Source: Dipylidium caninum
Lineage: Eukaryota; Platyhelminthes; Cestoda; Cyclophyllidea; Dipylidiidae
Assembly (NCBI GenBank): GCA_017562135.1
Contig: QEYB01000338.1
Coordinates: forward strand, 275,952-339,951
Length of the DNA stretch: 64,000 bases
Direction: 5' to 3'
Part shown: one piece after another, positions 1-12,596 of the stretch
How positions within the stretch are numbered: the stretch's first letter is position 1
How the letters are laid out: each line of letters starts with the position of its first letter
Made by a program: the position numbers and the translations under genes
The notes under the pieces: model-generated
Seen by the model: the letters and a program-made list of their open reading frames with translations, nothing else
What the model was told of the DNA's origin: nothing
The model's database searches: none

Positions 1-293
1 CTAAATTCGGAGTCATTTATTGAGTCGGAAGAATTACGCTCCTAACTCCTGCCAATTCAGTCATCTGTGGTCAGTCATAGAAGCATTTACACAGAACGTC
101 GGTCCAATTTTAGGAAACTATTTACTGAAGGCGACTGTACGATCATTTTTCGAAACTTAGTCAAGACGAGACCTGAGATATAGTCTGACTTCACATTCAC
201 ACTGGACAAGAGCGCCTCTTTCTCTTCTTTACTATTAGCCATGACGCCTAGAGCGCCGACGGCATGGAAGAGCTGGATGTCACTATATCCTAC

Positions 294-365
294 CAAATTC
301 TGAAAGCATACAGCAACGTCGTCGAGTTCCGGTTGTAAATTTCTTTTCGCCAACACTTTCATACG
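294..365 (-). CDS. Candidate exon, TAF8/TAF3-like histone-fold end (partial gene)
   Basis: The minus strand holds a 72-base open segment (24 codons) bounded by a pyrimidine-rich acceptor ending TTGTTGTTAG and a donor GTAGGA, so both boundaries are phase 0. It would encode RMKVLAKRN followed by LQPELDDVAVCFQNL. In bromodomain-associated (BTP) histone folds of TAF8 and TAF3, the last helices carry a comparable R-x-QP-x-L-x-D-[IV] followed by a hydrophobic helix; that family comparison is from memory and was not searched. If right, this is one internal exon of a TFIID-subunit-type gene running leftwards out of the window. Reading on past the donor gives 50-odd more open codons to a stop near base 87, so a longer exon without that splice site is an alternative. 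Only a short similarity supports the call. Confidence 0.3.
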
Positions 366-3300
366 CTAACAACAAGTAAACAGTCGCAAATAAATTCCCA
401 TGTAGAGAAATTAGAAAGGTGGGTAATCAGGGTTCTAGGACCAAAGAGCACATTTATTTCTTTGTATGCTTGGCTGAAAATGCTACATATTTACCCTCAG
501 CTCTCGGAAATGTGGGTTTTGGAGTTCCAAGAGAACCTGCAGAAAAAGAGCTGGTCGCTCACCATTGTCCCACTTTTGGCGTTTAGGGCGTCTTCATCAT
601 CTCTATCTTTGGCCCCAACTGAAATTAAGCAATAAAAAATTCAGTTCGTGGCCTATCCGATTTGCTAGTATTTGCTAAGCTCTGTCAAAGCTCACCTTTG
701 GACCACTTTACTTACGACCTCATGTATAATAAACTACGGTGTTGGTGTGCAATAAAATTGGGAGGATATACTTTCAGTCTCTCTCGTTTCACTTCACATC
801 GTTTTATTTCATCGCGCCCAGTTCTGATGCTGAATTTACAGCAGAAATAAAACACATGAAAGGTGGACACGGCTGGAAAACGAGGTCACATTCTTGCATA
901 ACGAGAAGAAGGAGTTTCTTTCAGGGAGATATAAATATTTCACCTTGCAATCCCATTACCTGCCACTTACTTGGACGAATTTTGCTTATCTACACCAGCT
1001 ACACGTAAGCAAATGCATTTAGTTAGGTATGGCATGTTTAAAGGCAATGAAACGGACTCATTATGACTATTTGCATGACGTTTAGCCAAGCCCGCCTTCT
1101 TATCGCAACTTAGGAGAGCCTGATTTTATGTTTGTAGCTTTGCCGAATGACTGACATCGGTAATGTCCCGCTGCCTCCACTGGCGCTGGGCTCAGTGTTT
1201 CTTTCCTGCATGTCTGCTTTAAAAGACCATTAACTAGAAAAAAGGCAGAGGACTTTCGTGAAGCGTCATTCTAATTTCAGGTGGCTAGAACGGAAAGTAC
1301 AGAAGCGATGATTAACTCGAGGCTTCCATCACTTATTGAGGATGTGAAGATTACAAATAGTGCAAGTGCCCTCGAGGCGCGTGGATGGTCCATCGTAGTT
1401 GGTTTTGACTGCTACAAAAGTATTTCCACCATCAAAAGCGGTACGGACTTTCTCTCCGCTATACTAAACATTAACAATTTGTGCTCGTTCTCATACGACC
1501 CAGCTTACACAATAGCTCGATGGTGCAGTCGAAACCGTGGACTGAATATCAGATTAAACGCTATGCAAGGGACGATTTTTGCAAGCGGTATATTGTAACG
1601 TATGAGGCTAATTTTACTCATAAATCTTGGAGACATTCTTATTACTCATTTCGCATAAAATTTCCGCACTAATACCCCATTTTTAATTCATGTTCGGCGA
1701 AACCAGATGAACCAAAATGCGATTTATATCTACTTATCTTGTACGAACTCATATAAAGTAATAGTTCATGTAAAGCTTCGAGAAACATTAGCGAGGCATT
1801 CGGAGGTGGATCCACCAATGGAAAGAACGCTCGATTTTGGTTCCATAAATTTCATTTCGGCTATTTGAGTATGATGGAAAAGCCTCGAAGAAGAGCATTG
1901 GCCCACGCTGAGAATGAGGAGGAATGAAGGAGCGCTGTGGAATTCGATCCACACACAAGACTTTTCTCTTGAACTCGGCTCTGAACCAGGAACAAGCCAT
2001 ACGACAACGGGCGTGTTAAAACATCTGCGTACAATAAATGAATAAGATAGAAATTTGACTCGTGTGTGTCCGTACGGACAACAGACGCAACTGCAGACGA
2101 TCGAGCAATCGCAAGAGCAAATGCGCATCTTTGTTGCTTCGCAATGCATGACTGCCGCAAACATCACATGGCAAATCATCACTTGTGACGAAAAGTGGAC
2201 TTCGTCTGATGAGTGAAAACGGTCAAACAGATGAGCAGGTGAGACTACACGCTACGGACACATCACTAAGCCGGAATATCATCAGCAAACATATGTGAAA
2301 TGTCTGAGAAGTCCTCTATTATTTCATCCTTTCCACAGGAAGGCGAAACCTCAACGCAATTAACGTTATGCAGAAGAAACTTATGAAGGAAAAACAGCAG
2401 CATTGCCCCATCGGCACAGCGCAGCATTACCTCATGATAATACACGACGACCACATAAGGCTTCAACCGCTTTCGCCAACTCAAATAACTTTTTTACAAT
2501 GTGAAATTTTGCCACATCTTCCCTGTCCACGCGATATTTATCCGCCATACCGACTATCACCTTTTTCGTAATTACAGAAATTTATGTAACAACCAAAATG
2601 CTGTCATAAATGACTCTGAGTCGTTTACTGACTCCAGAAATGAAGGCTTTTTCAAAAGGGCATATATGACTTGCCCAGTTGTTGGCAGAAAGTTGTAGAT
2701 GGGGATAAAAGTTGTTTGAATTGAATATAATAAATAAGGTGAAAGATCGAGTCTTTTGTCTATTACTTTATTCAACACGTTTCATAGTTTCCAACCGAAT
2801 AATTCGCATATGATTATTCATGTCATTCAGCGCATTTACTCTCTTTCCATCTGACAGCATTTTATTGCGAACATTTGATCCAAAGACAGATAATTGTTGT
2901 TCGTGTTTGGGAAGGTCTCATTTTAGTCTGCTTAACGGAGAAATTCCGCATAAACAAGGACGCAAATGAAAGAGGGAAATGACTGGCAGCTTGTTGACTG
3001 AAGTGGCAGTTATGAGGCTGTAAAAAGCGCCACGTTTTGCATTTGTTGAAACAATAACTGGGGACGTCATGGTGTATCTCTTCGCAACCGAAAGGAAACT
3101 GTATACACGCCAGCTTGCGTGCCTCTGAAATTTGTAATTTTAGAATATATCCCAATCAAAATATCATTGAAAAATACTGGCGAAAATAACGGGGCAGGTG
3201 ATGCCTTCCAATAAGGCGGGAGAGGATCCACGTCACGTGCATGTGACGCTGCGATCAGAAAATGGAGCTCGAACTGCTACGCAAACGCTTTCCTCATTAT

Positions 3301-5184
3301 GAACGTATCAGTCGAGCGGTGTTTTATGTTAGACCCCAGACGTGGGGACAATAAACCCAACACGGTCTATAAAAGCGATATCATTGTTAGTTAAGCAGTC
3401 TGAGCCAATTAGTCTCCCCATTCGAAAATAGCATGACTGCGTTAGTGAGAGCCAATGCTTGCCAGAATTTCATGGTTCTCCTCACACATCTCCAGACCGT
3501 CGACACAAATGACGCAGAGGAGTGCTGAGTTCGTTATGATCAAACTTATGGCACCCCAAACGTTGCCATTGTCGTCTCCTCGGTACCCTGGTGTAGTCCG
3601 CGGAACTGATATTGCCACAGCGTGTATTTTCCAACCTCTACAAAGTCTGACTTTATTCAGTAGACTTAGACAAAAGCACCCAGATCATTGAATGCGTCTG
3701 GAAATCAGCACCCCGTCCAAGCACACATGTGTTAAAGTGAAGCGTTCAGAAGTGTCTAATGAAAAAGTGTCTCCATAAAGCAAGGAGACTTAGTGCTCAG
3801 ACCCAAACTCAAGTTGTGAGTGTCGATCACTGAGTTTAAAAGCAAGTTGGTGAGCCACAACGAGGCCCGAAAATTGTGACATTTTGCTCTATCACGATTA
3901 AATCACTAAAACAGTTCATAAGAGGCGATAAATAATCTTTTTCTTGAATTGTCGACACTTGTTAAGATGGTTAGGTAGAAGGAGCAAAAATAACGTCCTG
4001 TAATAACGGAAAGCATGGTTAATGAGGTCCGTAAGGTGGCACAATTACAGTGAAGGTGAATACCTTGAGGGGAAAATTCTGTGGTGGGGAGGAGGCACCG
4101 AGTCAACCTCCCACCATTCCACCTTCGAGAGAAGCCATGATAGGATAAGTGTGAAAAGAGAAGTTAGCATTGTCAACCTCCTACTTTTATTCCCAAAATA
4201 AAGGGCGAAACAGCGTACAGAAGACCCATGGGGCTCGATGCGACAGTTAATTTGTCAGCTCATATGAGATATACATTCTCTGCCTCCTTTAACCTGTCGT
4301 CACTGACACTTCTTTTGGCAACACTTGTTTAAACGATACAGCCCTTTCAAGGAACGTCCCTGGCAACTGTACGAAAGCGCTTGAATACGAAAGTGCGGCA
4401 TATGACTTGCAACGCAGAAGCGCATACAGACAAATGTCCATGCCAGGAAATAAGTGAAAAATTATACAGGCAGCAGAAGGCATCTTCAAATTAACCTGTA
4501 AAGGAAGATACGGTCGTAAGTGGTGGGACCAGGAATGTGGAGACGGTTGACAGACGGGTTAAATGACTGCTTGTCGGCCGGAGACAAGAAATAGTAGCCG
4601 GACTTCACTCTCTCAAGTCCCCTTAATGTCATCCATTGCCATTGTTGAGAATTCAAGTTTGGACATGGGCTTTACATAGAAGGTGTACCGTACAACCAGG
4701 CCAATTGGAATAGTTGAGTTAGGACTGCTCTTATGAAATCTTTTGCGCATTTAGGACTACTTTGTCAGTGGAGTCGTGTAAGATCCTCTGAAGATATCGC
4801 GAATAAAACGAGGGAGTTGACTGCGTGAAGTGAAGGAAAGTCACTGATGCTTCCTTTGTGTCAACTGGGAAACAGTGTCAGACAAGTTTCTAGGAAATGT
4901 ACGATTAATCCCAGATGCAACTTTAACACGGATTGTGTATACACCAATTTTCTTTAATTTTCAGCCTCTTAAGACCTCGAAATTTTAAGATTTTAAGTTT
5001 CTACCGTGTATGCGCCATTTTCAAGTTTAACTATGAAAGGCTTCAGTTTAAAAAGCGGACCGGTTATCTTAGCCAGTGGAACGGGAAGACGTCGCATTTC
5101 TTAATGTAGCAGTCTGTTAAAAAGGAGTCGCGCCTGTTAATGCATCCTTTGTACCCGGCTAAATGGAAATATACTGCGCAACTC

Positions 5185-5201
5185 GAATTAATTAATTAAT
5201 G
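5185..5201. repeat. Short ATTA tandem
   Basis: About four tandem copies of a 4-base AATT/ATTA unit lie here. It is a minor simple repeat with no apparent function. Confidence 0.7.
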
Positions 5202-5373
5202 AACCGCGGCCCCTTTTGTCGCAAAATCCCAACCGAGCGAGGAGAGTAAGAAGTCCGAGGGTAAAACATTGGCGGCGTAAGAATATCAAACATTCTGCTA
5301 GAGGCGGGGACTTTGGAATTCAAATACTGCAGTAAAATTTTCCCTCCTCACGCATTCAATCCGCCTGTCATAT

Positions 5374-5601
5374 CTAAAAAAGTAGTTCGACTTTTTGCTC
5401 AAAATCTGCCAGACTCGGTTGATGACAGGCGAAACCTTCTACCAAAATCTGTGACACCATGCCGTCGAGTGCCTGATAGAATAACATCCTAACGGGTCGT
5501 TTTACGATTACGGTATTCGCAAATTTTCCCCTTTTCAACTCATCTGCCTGTTGGCAAAGTATTTTAAATTCGGCGTGCCAGTGCCATATGTCGTGAGACA
5601 C
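5374..5601 (-). CDS. Weak candidate exon, possible BTP histone-fold N-terminal half
   Basis: An open segment of 75 codons follows an acceptor-like GGGGATTAG. Codons in the middle spell RMLFYQALDGMVSQILVEGF and then CHQPSLADFEQKVELLF. The pattern VSQILVE-GF followed by an amphipathic helix resembles helices 1-2 of the TAF8-type histone fold, and it lies upstream, on the same strand, of the candidate exon at 294-365. Against this, there is no good GT donor between the similarity and the TAG stop; the only nearby choices are weak. It could equally be a chance open frame. I keep it only because the order and strand agree with the left-edge exon. Confidence 0.13.
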   Translation of the reverse strand: MSHDIWHWHAEFKILCQQADELKRGKFANTVIVKRPVRMLFYQALDGMVSQILVEGFACHQPSLADFEQKVELLF

Positions 5602-7169
5602 TAATCCCCTGCTTATTTAGTTTCTTTTCCCCTAATTTTAGATTTTGCAAACAGCTGCTGCCCCTCTCCTTCACGACTAGTTTGTAGGCATTTGTGATAA
5701 CTTCTTTAGTCCAGTGTCGTTAATACAATCGGGTCCTTTGCTAAGCCAAAAGGGTTTTACAAGTTCTGTCACCTAGTTGCATCTAGTTCATCACGCACAG
5801 TGAGGCAAAAGTATTTTGTAAGCTCCAAACGATTTTCCCTTCGCCTCGATTTTGAGGTGTTTTGAGCCGATTGGGAGTGAACTGGAATTCGGGAAGAGAG
5901 ACATGTGTAATTCACGCTCTCTCTCCTGCCAGTTTGCCCCACTGTGATGCTGCTTTCGACTCACATCTTTTAATGTTGCTATTTGACTCCTACGGTCAAA
6001 TAACATTTTTTTCTCTCGACACTCGCAAAATTTTGGAATTATTCGCTTCACTGACTCCGCATTCATCGATCCACAGTTACTGATGGGGGATGCAAATTTT
6101 GTACCGTTTCTCTAAAGCGTGGCAGCCATTTGACAGTTTTTGTGTCCCCTGTCGGCGAAAACATACTCCTTCCCCTTCAAGTGAACGCTTTCATCAAATT
6201 TAGTGAATCTGCGCTTATCACTAATGTTTAACTCCGGTATTTAACTAACTTCAGTTGTGTGGGTTAGTGCAAAAACACATGTCTATAATTAAGTCCAAAT
6301 ATAGAGATTATTTATATAAGAGTGGCTCTGTCCAAGTTAATAAAAACCTTCAAGGAAGTACCTATGAGAATGACAGTTTAAATTTGACATAAGACTGCAA
6401 TTGTTACGAAGTTCTAATCAAGACTGCCTTTCAGGCGTTGTTGTAAGTAGTGCTTGAAATTTCGGTGAATTTGCTTAAGATACCTTCAGATTGTCCAAAG
6501 GGACTACTCAAAAACATTTGTAACCTTTTACAGCCGATGTGATAAGCTGTGGCCGGACCGCGGGAAAGATTTACTATTACCCTGCGGAATGATTTGGCTG
6601 GGAGGTTAGCGCCATGGTAGCAGGACTCTGCCCCCAAGCGGAAGTACAACGTGTGGGACGATGCAAATATATCACAGATAAAATCAGCACCTTTAAACTA
6701 AACCGGTAATGAGTTATTTATTTGGGAATTGCTGACCAGACAAATGGCTTAATGGCTAAGACAAGGGCAGGAGGAGGTACCGCGACTATAATGAAGCCTG
6801 AAATCTAAGGGGGCAAAGCCCAAACTCCCAGGCCATGCATCTACTCTTGCTAAAGTAAACTAATGGGCAAATAATGCAAGTGGGAAGTAGGCAACGGGGG
6901 ATTACTTTGTTTAAGGTAAACAAATGGCTGGAAAAGGGGGCAAAAGGAGATAGTCACTAATATTATGAACAAGGCTGATGAGACTCATTTCTTCACGTGA
7001 ATCTGTGGAATTGGCAGGAGAGAGAAGTTGGAAAGGAATAATCGCACAGCGCCTGAATTCCACAAGTTAAGTGACAGGTTGTTCTTTGAAGGTTTCAACA
7101 GTTTTAACGGTAATATTATCTAACTGTGGAGAAGAACTACTTGCTATCTCATAGACAGCTGTAAGCTTT

Positions 7170-7840
7170 GATGCAGCTGGCTTCGCTTGGGGAAAAGTAA
7201 CAACACTTCTCCCCCCCCCCTCGCCTTTTCTAACACCAGGTACGTTGGTTGGCATTTTTACAATCAGTTTGCGTCGGCCAACAGAACTCCACTCCCACCG
7301 TGGTGAATAAGGTCGGCCTCATGTCTCCTCACGGACTCCCGTCGTCCTTACCGCCCACCACAGACACATACTAGAAGGATGAGGTACCACACTGGTGCCG
7401 CATGGCTGAGAATGACAAAGAGGAAGAAGAGAAGTAGTGAGTCGGGTGATGACAAGAAGATCGGTAGGACAGGTCGCCTGGTTGAGGAATTCAACAAGAT
7501 GATGGCAAGTGTGATATCGTTTTTGCCAGGAAAACTCAGTCGAAGGTGACACATTCTAAAATGTGTTGCATCTTTTGTTTTTGCACAGCTTTTGCTTAAA
7601 AAGGATGTGCAGGCAGGGGAGGCGGTGTGGAGAAGGAGCAGCGAATTTGGACTGCAATGGTTAAGGAAGAATAAGGAGGCACGAGTGAGAACTGCGGAAA
7701 TCGAGAACTCCCCATTGAAGTGCCGTGTGGAGATGTGTGTGAGAGTAAGTTTTTTCGTAGTATAAAAACACCGACTGTAGCTATGGGCCACATTGTGCTA
7801 TGGGAGTGTGGTTGTGATGAGGATACGAGAGTTTTGAGTG
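7170..7840 (+). repeat. Dispersed repeat, copy A
   Basis: This segment aligns in the same orientation with 13535-14280. The best match is 7242-7308 against 13580-13656, which share ACTCCACTCCCACCGTGGTG and GTCGGCCA blocks. Weaker but collinear matches follow: a CACACTGG-GCCGC-TGGCT block near 7389-7410, a GAATT block near 7485, a TTTGGACTG-AATGGTTA block near 7650, and GCTATG near 7780. Copy A has a run of ten or eleven C at 7210-7220 where copy B differs. No transposase, reverse transcriptase or clear terminal repeats were seen, so the element type is unknown. Ends are approximate. The longest minus-strand frame here (7348-7791) has no recognisable domain and is not taken as a gene. Confidence 0.7.
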
Positions 7841-9902
7841 TCATGGAAAGCAAAGTGACTCGAAGAAAGTCCAGCGGGTCGTGTTTACCAAAGACCGACG
7901 ATTCTACACATCAAAATGAGTCTGCAATTCGGCCGCGGAAATGTCTAATAGCAAAATCTATCACTCAAAGGCCCATATGAAAAGTTGATAAAAGATACTT
8001 GTTGGATGTACAACAAGAGGATGGAGGAGGGGGACATTAGGCAAGTTGCGATTATTATCAATGTTTCCGCGTCCACATTGGAACCTAAGCCGTGAGCGGC
8101 CACGGCAAAAAGATTAATAACTTGGACATGCGAGGACACAGCGATTTCTTGAAAGCGAAACCATGTTTTCCACAGTTCACTCCACACTTGTAATGACTAA
8201 TGGGACTTTTTCCATAGCTGCTATCACAGTCAACCCCAGTTCGACATGAAGCATCACCACGCCGAGAACGCGGAGCACGTGGACGGAAAAGAACAGGTCC
8301 TAACTTTGTCACTACAGTCAAACTTTGACAAATTATTCAAAAGCAGTCTGTTGCCCATTGTAATTCTTCATCCGGCCTTTTGTTATGCCGAGCCGTTCAC
8401 CATTACTTCTTCCTTGGACGACGAGGAACACTAAATTGCTCGCCGTCAATAATATGTATCCTTATCCTATCTCATCCGCTGTTCAAGTAAACTGAGAGGA
8501 AAAACGTATTTTCGTAGAGAACCCTCTCCAGGACAAAATAACTCGACTTGTGAGTTTAGCCTTATGTGTCATAGATGAAAAAGTAAGGAAAGAGGTTTGA
8601 TGAAGTGGGCGAGGATGACAGGTGGCTTTGATGAGCCGCAATTAAGGAGAGGGTCAGGCAATACAGGCAAATTCTTAAAAATTGGGAATTTTTAGGGCCG
8701 GATGTCAGTGAAAATTCAGTTATACGAAGGAATGTGCACTAAAGATAACCATAATAAAATGCTGTCAAGGAGGGATACAAATCCTCTATCCATAAAATCA
8801 TTAAGTAAATTTGGATTTCCAGTGATTCGTGTAATTAATTGATTAACACAGTGAGACATTATTTCGGTATAGGAAGTGGAAATAAGCTATTTAATTATAC
8901 ACAAATCGACGCTTTACTAATCTTAAAGTTATTATAAAGGCATTTCGAATCCATTATGTAATAAAATCGTATTGCATAGGGCATGGACATCTGTGACTGA
9001 AATAAATTTAGCAAACATCTTCAGTATCTGCTGAGGAAAGGGGAAAAAGAGCGAGGTTATTAACTGGTTTTAGGTCTCTGTAGGAAAGTAATAACATTAA
9101 CAACGAACTCCATGGCGTCTCCGATGCCTTCTTCCTTCACTCCATCCGATTAGCTAAACTGATGCTCCATTGCGGAGACGTGCACAATGACACGACTCTT
9201 ACACTCTTGAACTTCCCCTAACAACAAGTTGTTTTAGAAAGTTCAAAGGTGCGCTGCATGATTGGCCAAACTCGTGCCAACTTCCTGCAAATCTCGTCGC
9301 AGCGAGGCGCCTTGTGAGGGGAGAACGACTTCATTCACAAACACAAGACTGCATTTTAAGCAGGATGCAGATATCAAAAGGCAAGTGAATGAAGCATGTT
9401 AAAGGCCGTAAGGTGAGAGCATGCGTGGTCGAGTGCTTCTGCGCACGCCCAGCACCAGTACGAGGGAGATGGGCGATGACGCCCATGAGAAAGGACCAAC
9501 CCACGGAGAGGATCGCACAATTAATGTCGCTAATGCACCCTTCCTCCTCTCATTTAAACAATGCACCTGGCTGCTTCGAGGAGGCGCTGGCTAACAGAAG
9601 GAAAAAGTGGTGTCCCCCAACAAGGATTGTTTGGTGAAAGTCAAGAAACAGGAGCATTTCATTTCTGCCTCGGATGCTTGCATTTGGATTGGAGGGTGAA
9701 ATATAAGATTTGTCGCCTCGAACCTGGCACATTTCGTGGTGTACACTCACTTCGTGATTGGCAACTTTGCATCATGTGGCCATTGGCAGTGGTCTCAGGT
9801 TTCTGCGATGCAGTAAATCAGTGAAGACGGTGGAAGTCGATGGCGGACCACATTTTGCTAGCTCAGAGGAGGAAGGGAAAAAAACAATATCCAAATCCAC
9901 TA

Positions 9903-9969
9903 ACCGGAACCGAACCGAACCGGAACCGAACCGAACCGAATCGAACGGAACAGAACGGAGCGGAGCGGA
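9903..9969 (+). repeat. CCGAA-type tandem grading into GGAGC
   Basis: Five- and six-base units of the form CCGAA/CCGGAA run for about 50 bases, then drift through CGGAA and CAGAA to GGAGC units. The gradual change along the array is typical of slippage plus point mutation. Confidence 0.85.
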
Positions 9970-10471
9970 GGAGAATTTGTGGCGTTTTCATACTTCCGAT
10001 GGGTTGGAAAGGAGTGGAAGCTGGTGAAGTGGGGTTATGGGCATGTGAGAAAGAGGCAGTCACCACGCGCGATGGTGTGGGATCAAAAGCAGACGTAGGA
10101 TTATCGTCTGGAACAGGATGGAAGTGGGAAGTGAGGATTAGGGGGTAGGACACAGACCCCGGTGAATGTGAAGGAGGGCAACTGCGCATGGCTCAAATGT
10201 ATCCGTAGACGGTGGAAGCGCTGCCGTCGAGCATGTGGGCAAAAGCCTGTCTCCACTAACGCTTCTCACAGTTGCACCTGCCTTCGTTCCTGAACTCGTC
10301 CACATTTTAGTGGGTATCTTAGTCGGTCTCACTCCACACACACCTACACCGACGACAGTTGGCGGTGTTTGTGCGTTGAGGGTTGGCAACTCGTCCCCGT
10401 GGCACTGTTGAGCCTGCCAGTCGTCGATGCACAACGACAAGTGGAGCTTGTGCTCAACACTCTCACGTGTT

Positions 10472-10502
10472 GCGGGATGCGAGATGCGGGATGCGAGATG
10501 CG
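10472..10502 (+). repeat. 14-bp tandem repeat, about two copies
   Basis: The unit GCGGGATGCGAGAT is repeated twice and followed by a GCG remnant. Each unit is itself two 7-base variants (GCGGGAT and GCGAGAT). Confidence 0.85.
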
Positions 10503-10913
10503 CCAATGTCCCAGACTCGTCGACGCAACCGTTTGACAGACAGGCATTTCAGGCTTGAATGCTTTTCCTCATCTGTCATCAGCTGACTTGTGATCTAATG
10601 AATAATTTTGCGTGCATTAACTGTGGCGTCCAGAGTTTGGATGGCACCTTGGAATTTGGAGCGAGTTTGTGTGCGGTGGATGAGTGTCGGCGCAATCAGA
10701 AGGACACCCTCAGTTTGCCGACAAGGCGAAGGAGTGCAAACAGGAAAGTATGCTTGTTAAATGAGGAACTCGGCGCCCAAAAGGGGGCAGGAGCTAAAGG
10801 TAACAGGAGCAAGTGCTTCCTTTAGATGTCTTTAACCACCTCTCCCCTGATCATGCATGACACCTTGTGCGACACAGTTTTCACAAATGCGGCTTGTGGG
10901 GAGTGGGTAAAGG

Positions 10914-10937
10914 TGGGGTTGGGTGGGGTTGGGTGGG
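10914..10937 (+). repeat. G-quadruplex-type G-run repeat
   Basis: Five runs of three or four G are separated by one- or two-base loops (TT, T, TT, T), built from about two and a half copies of a GGGGTTGGGT unit. This meets the usual G3+N1-7 quadruplex pattern. Folding is inferred, not shown. Confidence 0.8.
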
Positions 10938-12556
10938 AGTAAAGGGACAGGATGGTGAGGTGAGGCGAGGCATCATTTGGCTTAGGCTACATAGCAAAGC
11001 GAAAGGAGGAGTATCGGTGATGAGACAATGGTCGGTGCGTTCTTCACCCGTTTCGCAGCCTTGTCACAGCTGCCATCTCGCAATCCATGCTAACTAGGCG
11101 TTCTTATCCCAATCGTAAGCCCAAATTGGGAGCTGACTTGCTATTTTGGGGAGATAAGCACGAAGGTTGAAATGGTGAGGATATTCTCCACACAGCGGCA
11201 GTCACCACTGGAGCAAACAGACTATCAGGGAAGACAGAATGACGAACAGACGAAAGAGGCGTTTACACCAAAGACTGGAGACGCATATCGCAGAGGTTAT
11301 TGCTACCGACACCGAATCTGGTGGCGTTGTGAGTGAGGCTGCTTTCACAATTTATCGCACAATCGCTCTGTCAAACTGTCAGAGAGAAATCTGCTTGGTG
11401 ATGGTAACGAGAGCGTATTTTCGGCAGAAATAGCGGATGCTTGGTTAGCCTTGCCGCTCCATCATTCACTTTCAACTCTTAATGCACAGCCCAAACCATT
11501 CATCAATGCGACTCATCTGCACTACTACTGATCGTCAGAAGCGTTGCGATCGTGGGGAAGGTCAACACGCGCCACCCGCAAGGTGAGGCAGTGAGCCACT
11601 CTCGTCGCCCTAACCTCAACTCTGCACCACAAGTGAAGGCCACGCGTGGTTCAGTCGTGCCACTGGGCCACACCAAGCACGTGAAGTAAACAGTGTAGTC
11701 ATCGCGGTATGTTGTGACTCCGAGAATAACTGGCCGGTGTTCATCTTCTTGCTGTATCACCTTAGAGAGAGCAAAGGGAGCGGAGGCCGCGATGGCAGAG
11801 TGGCGGTGTTAGACGGGGCCAATGTCGACACGAAATAGTGAACGAGGTAATAGGAAAGAGACTTGGGAGACCAAAATGAACTTGTTGGGAAGTAGTTCTG
11901 CCTGCAGCAGGTAGTGTGTGTGGCCTAGCAGTAAAAGGGAGGCGACATCGACGACAATGGGGTAAGGGGATTTCAAGGAAAGAGATCTTTTTGTTGACTT
12001 CAAGAAGAACATCTCTCGAAGAGACTACTGAGTGGTGTGAGGAGGGTGGGAGACACATCTGGGAGATGACACCCAAAGTCCAGACGAAGCTGTTTCATTA
12101 AGTTATTTTGAGGTGGAGAAAGGGAGAAAGGGAGAGGTGTTTCCTCAAGTTTGAATGCAGCTCATTTGCCACCTTAAGACATTTTGCCGATCTCTCTTCG
12201 GTAGCGCAGTCTATATTGGATCCCCATTGGGAATAATGTTGGGAATGGACAGTTGCCCTGAACATCGACAATGAGAGACTCTGTTGACGTTCCCGCATGC
12301 TTCATGACAAGGGTCAGCGCCATGTAAGTGCGCACTGCAGAGACTGGCAGAAGCGTTGACTGCGCACACTTCACCACTCCTCGTTCACCGAGTTAGAAAT
12401 ACTCGATCTTATGATGCCCGAAGGGAGGAATTTCTACTCACGCGTGACAGTGGCGTGCGCAGAGGCCGTAGTATTGTGTCGTGGACTCGACGTTAAGGTG
12501 GGCTGCCTGGCCACTGGTCGAAGAAGTGACCATGGGACACCATGTGCCAGGCAACC

Positions 12557-12596
12557 CCACGCCACGCCACGCCACGCCACGCCACGCCACGCCACG
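12557..12596 (+). repeat. (CCACG)8 microsatellite
   Basis: Eight perfect copies of the five-base unit CCACG lie here, rich in CpG. The perfection suggests recent expansion. The several overlapping frames crossing it encode only low-complexity RHAT- or GVAW-type peptide repeats and are artefacts of the array. Confidence 0.95.

Larger units (their letters stand above)
366..7160. other. Mostly non-coding stretch, no confident gene
   Basis: Apart from the weak candidate at 5374-5601, I see only short open frames broken by stops, without family signatures or convincing exon boundaries. Composition is ordinary AT-rich with no strong strand bias. A short ATTA tandem lies at 5185-5201. If the two left-edge histone-fold candidates belong to one gene, bases 366-5373 would be its intron. 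Confidence 0.5.

Noticed and set aside
7348..7791. 147-codon minus-strand open frame
   Set aside because: It lies inside dispersed repeat copy A, has no domain, and the frame is not kept in copy B.
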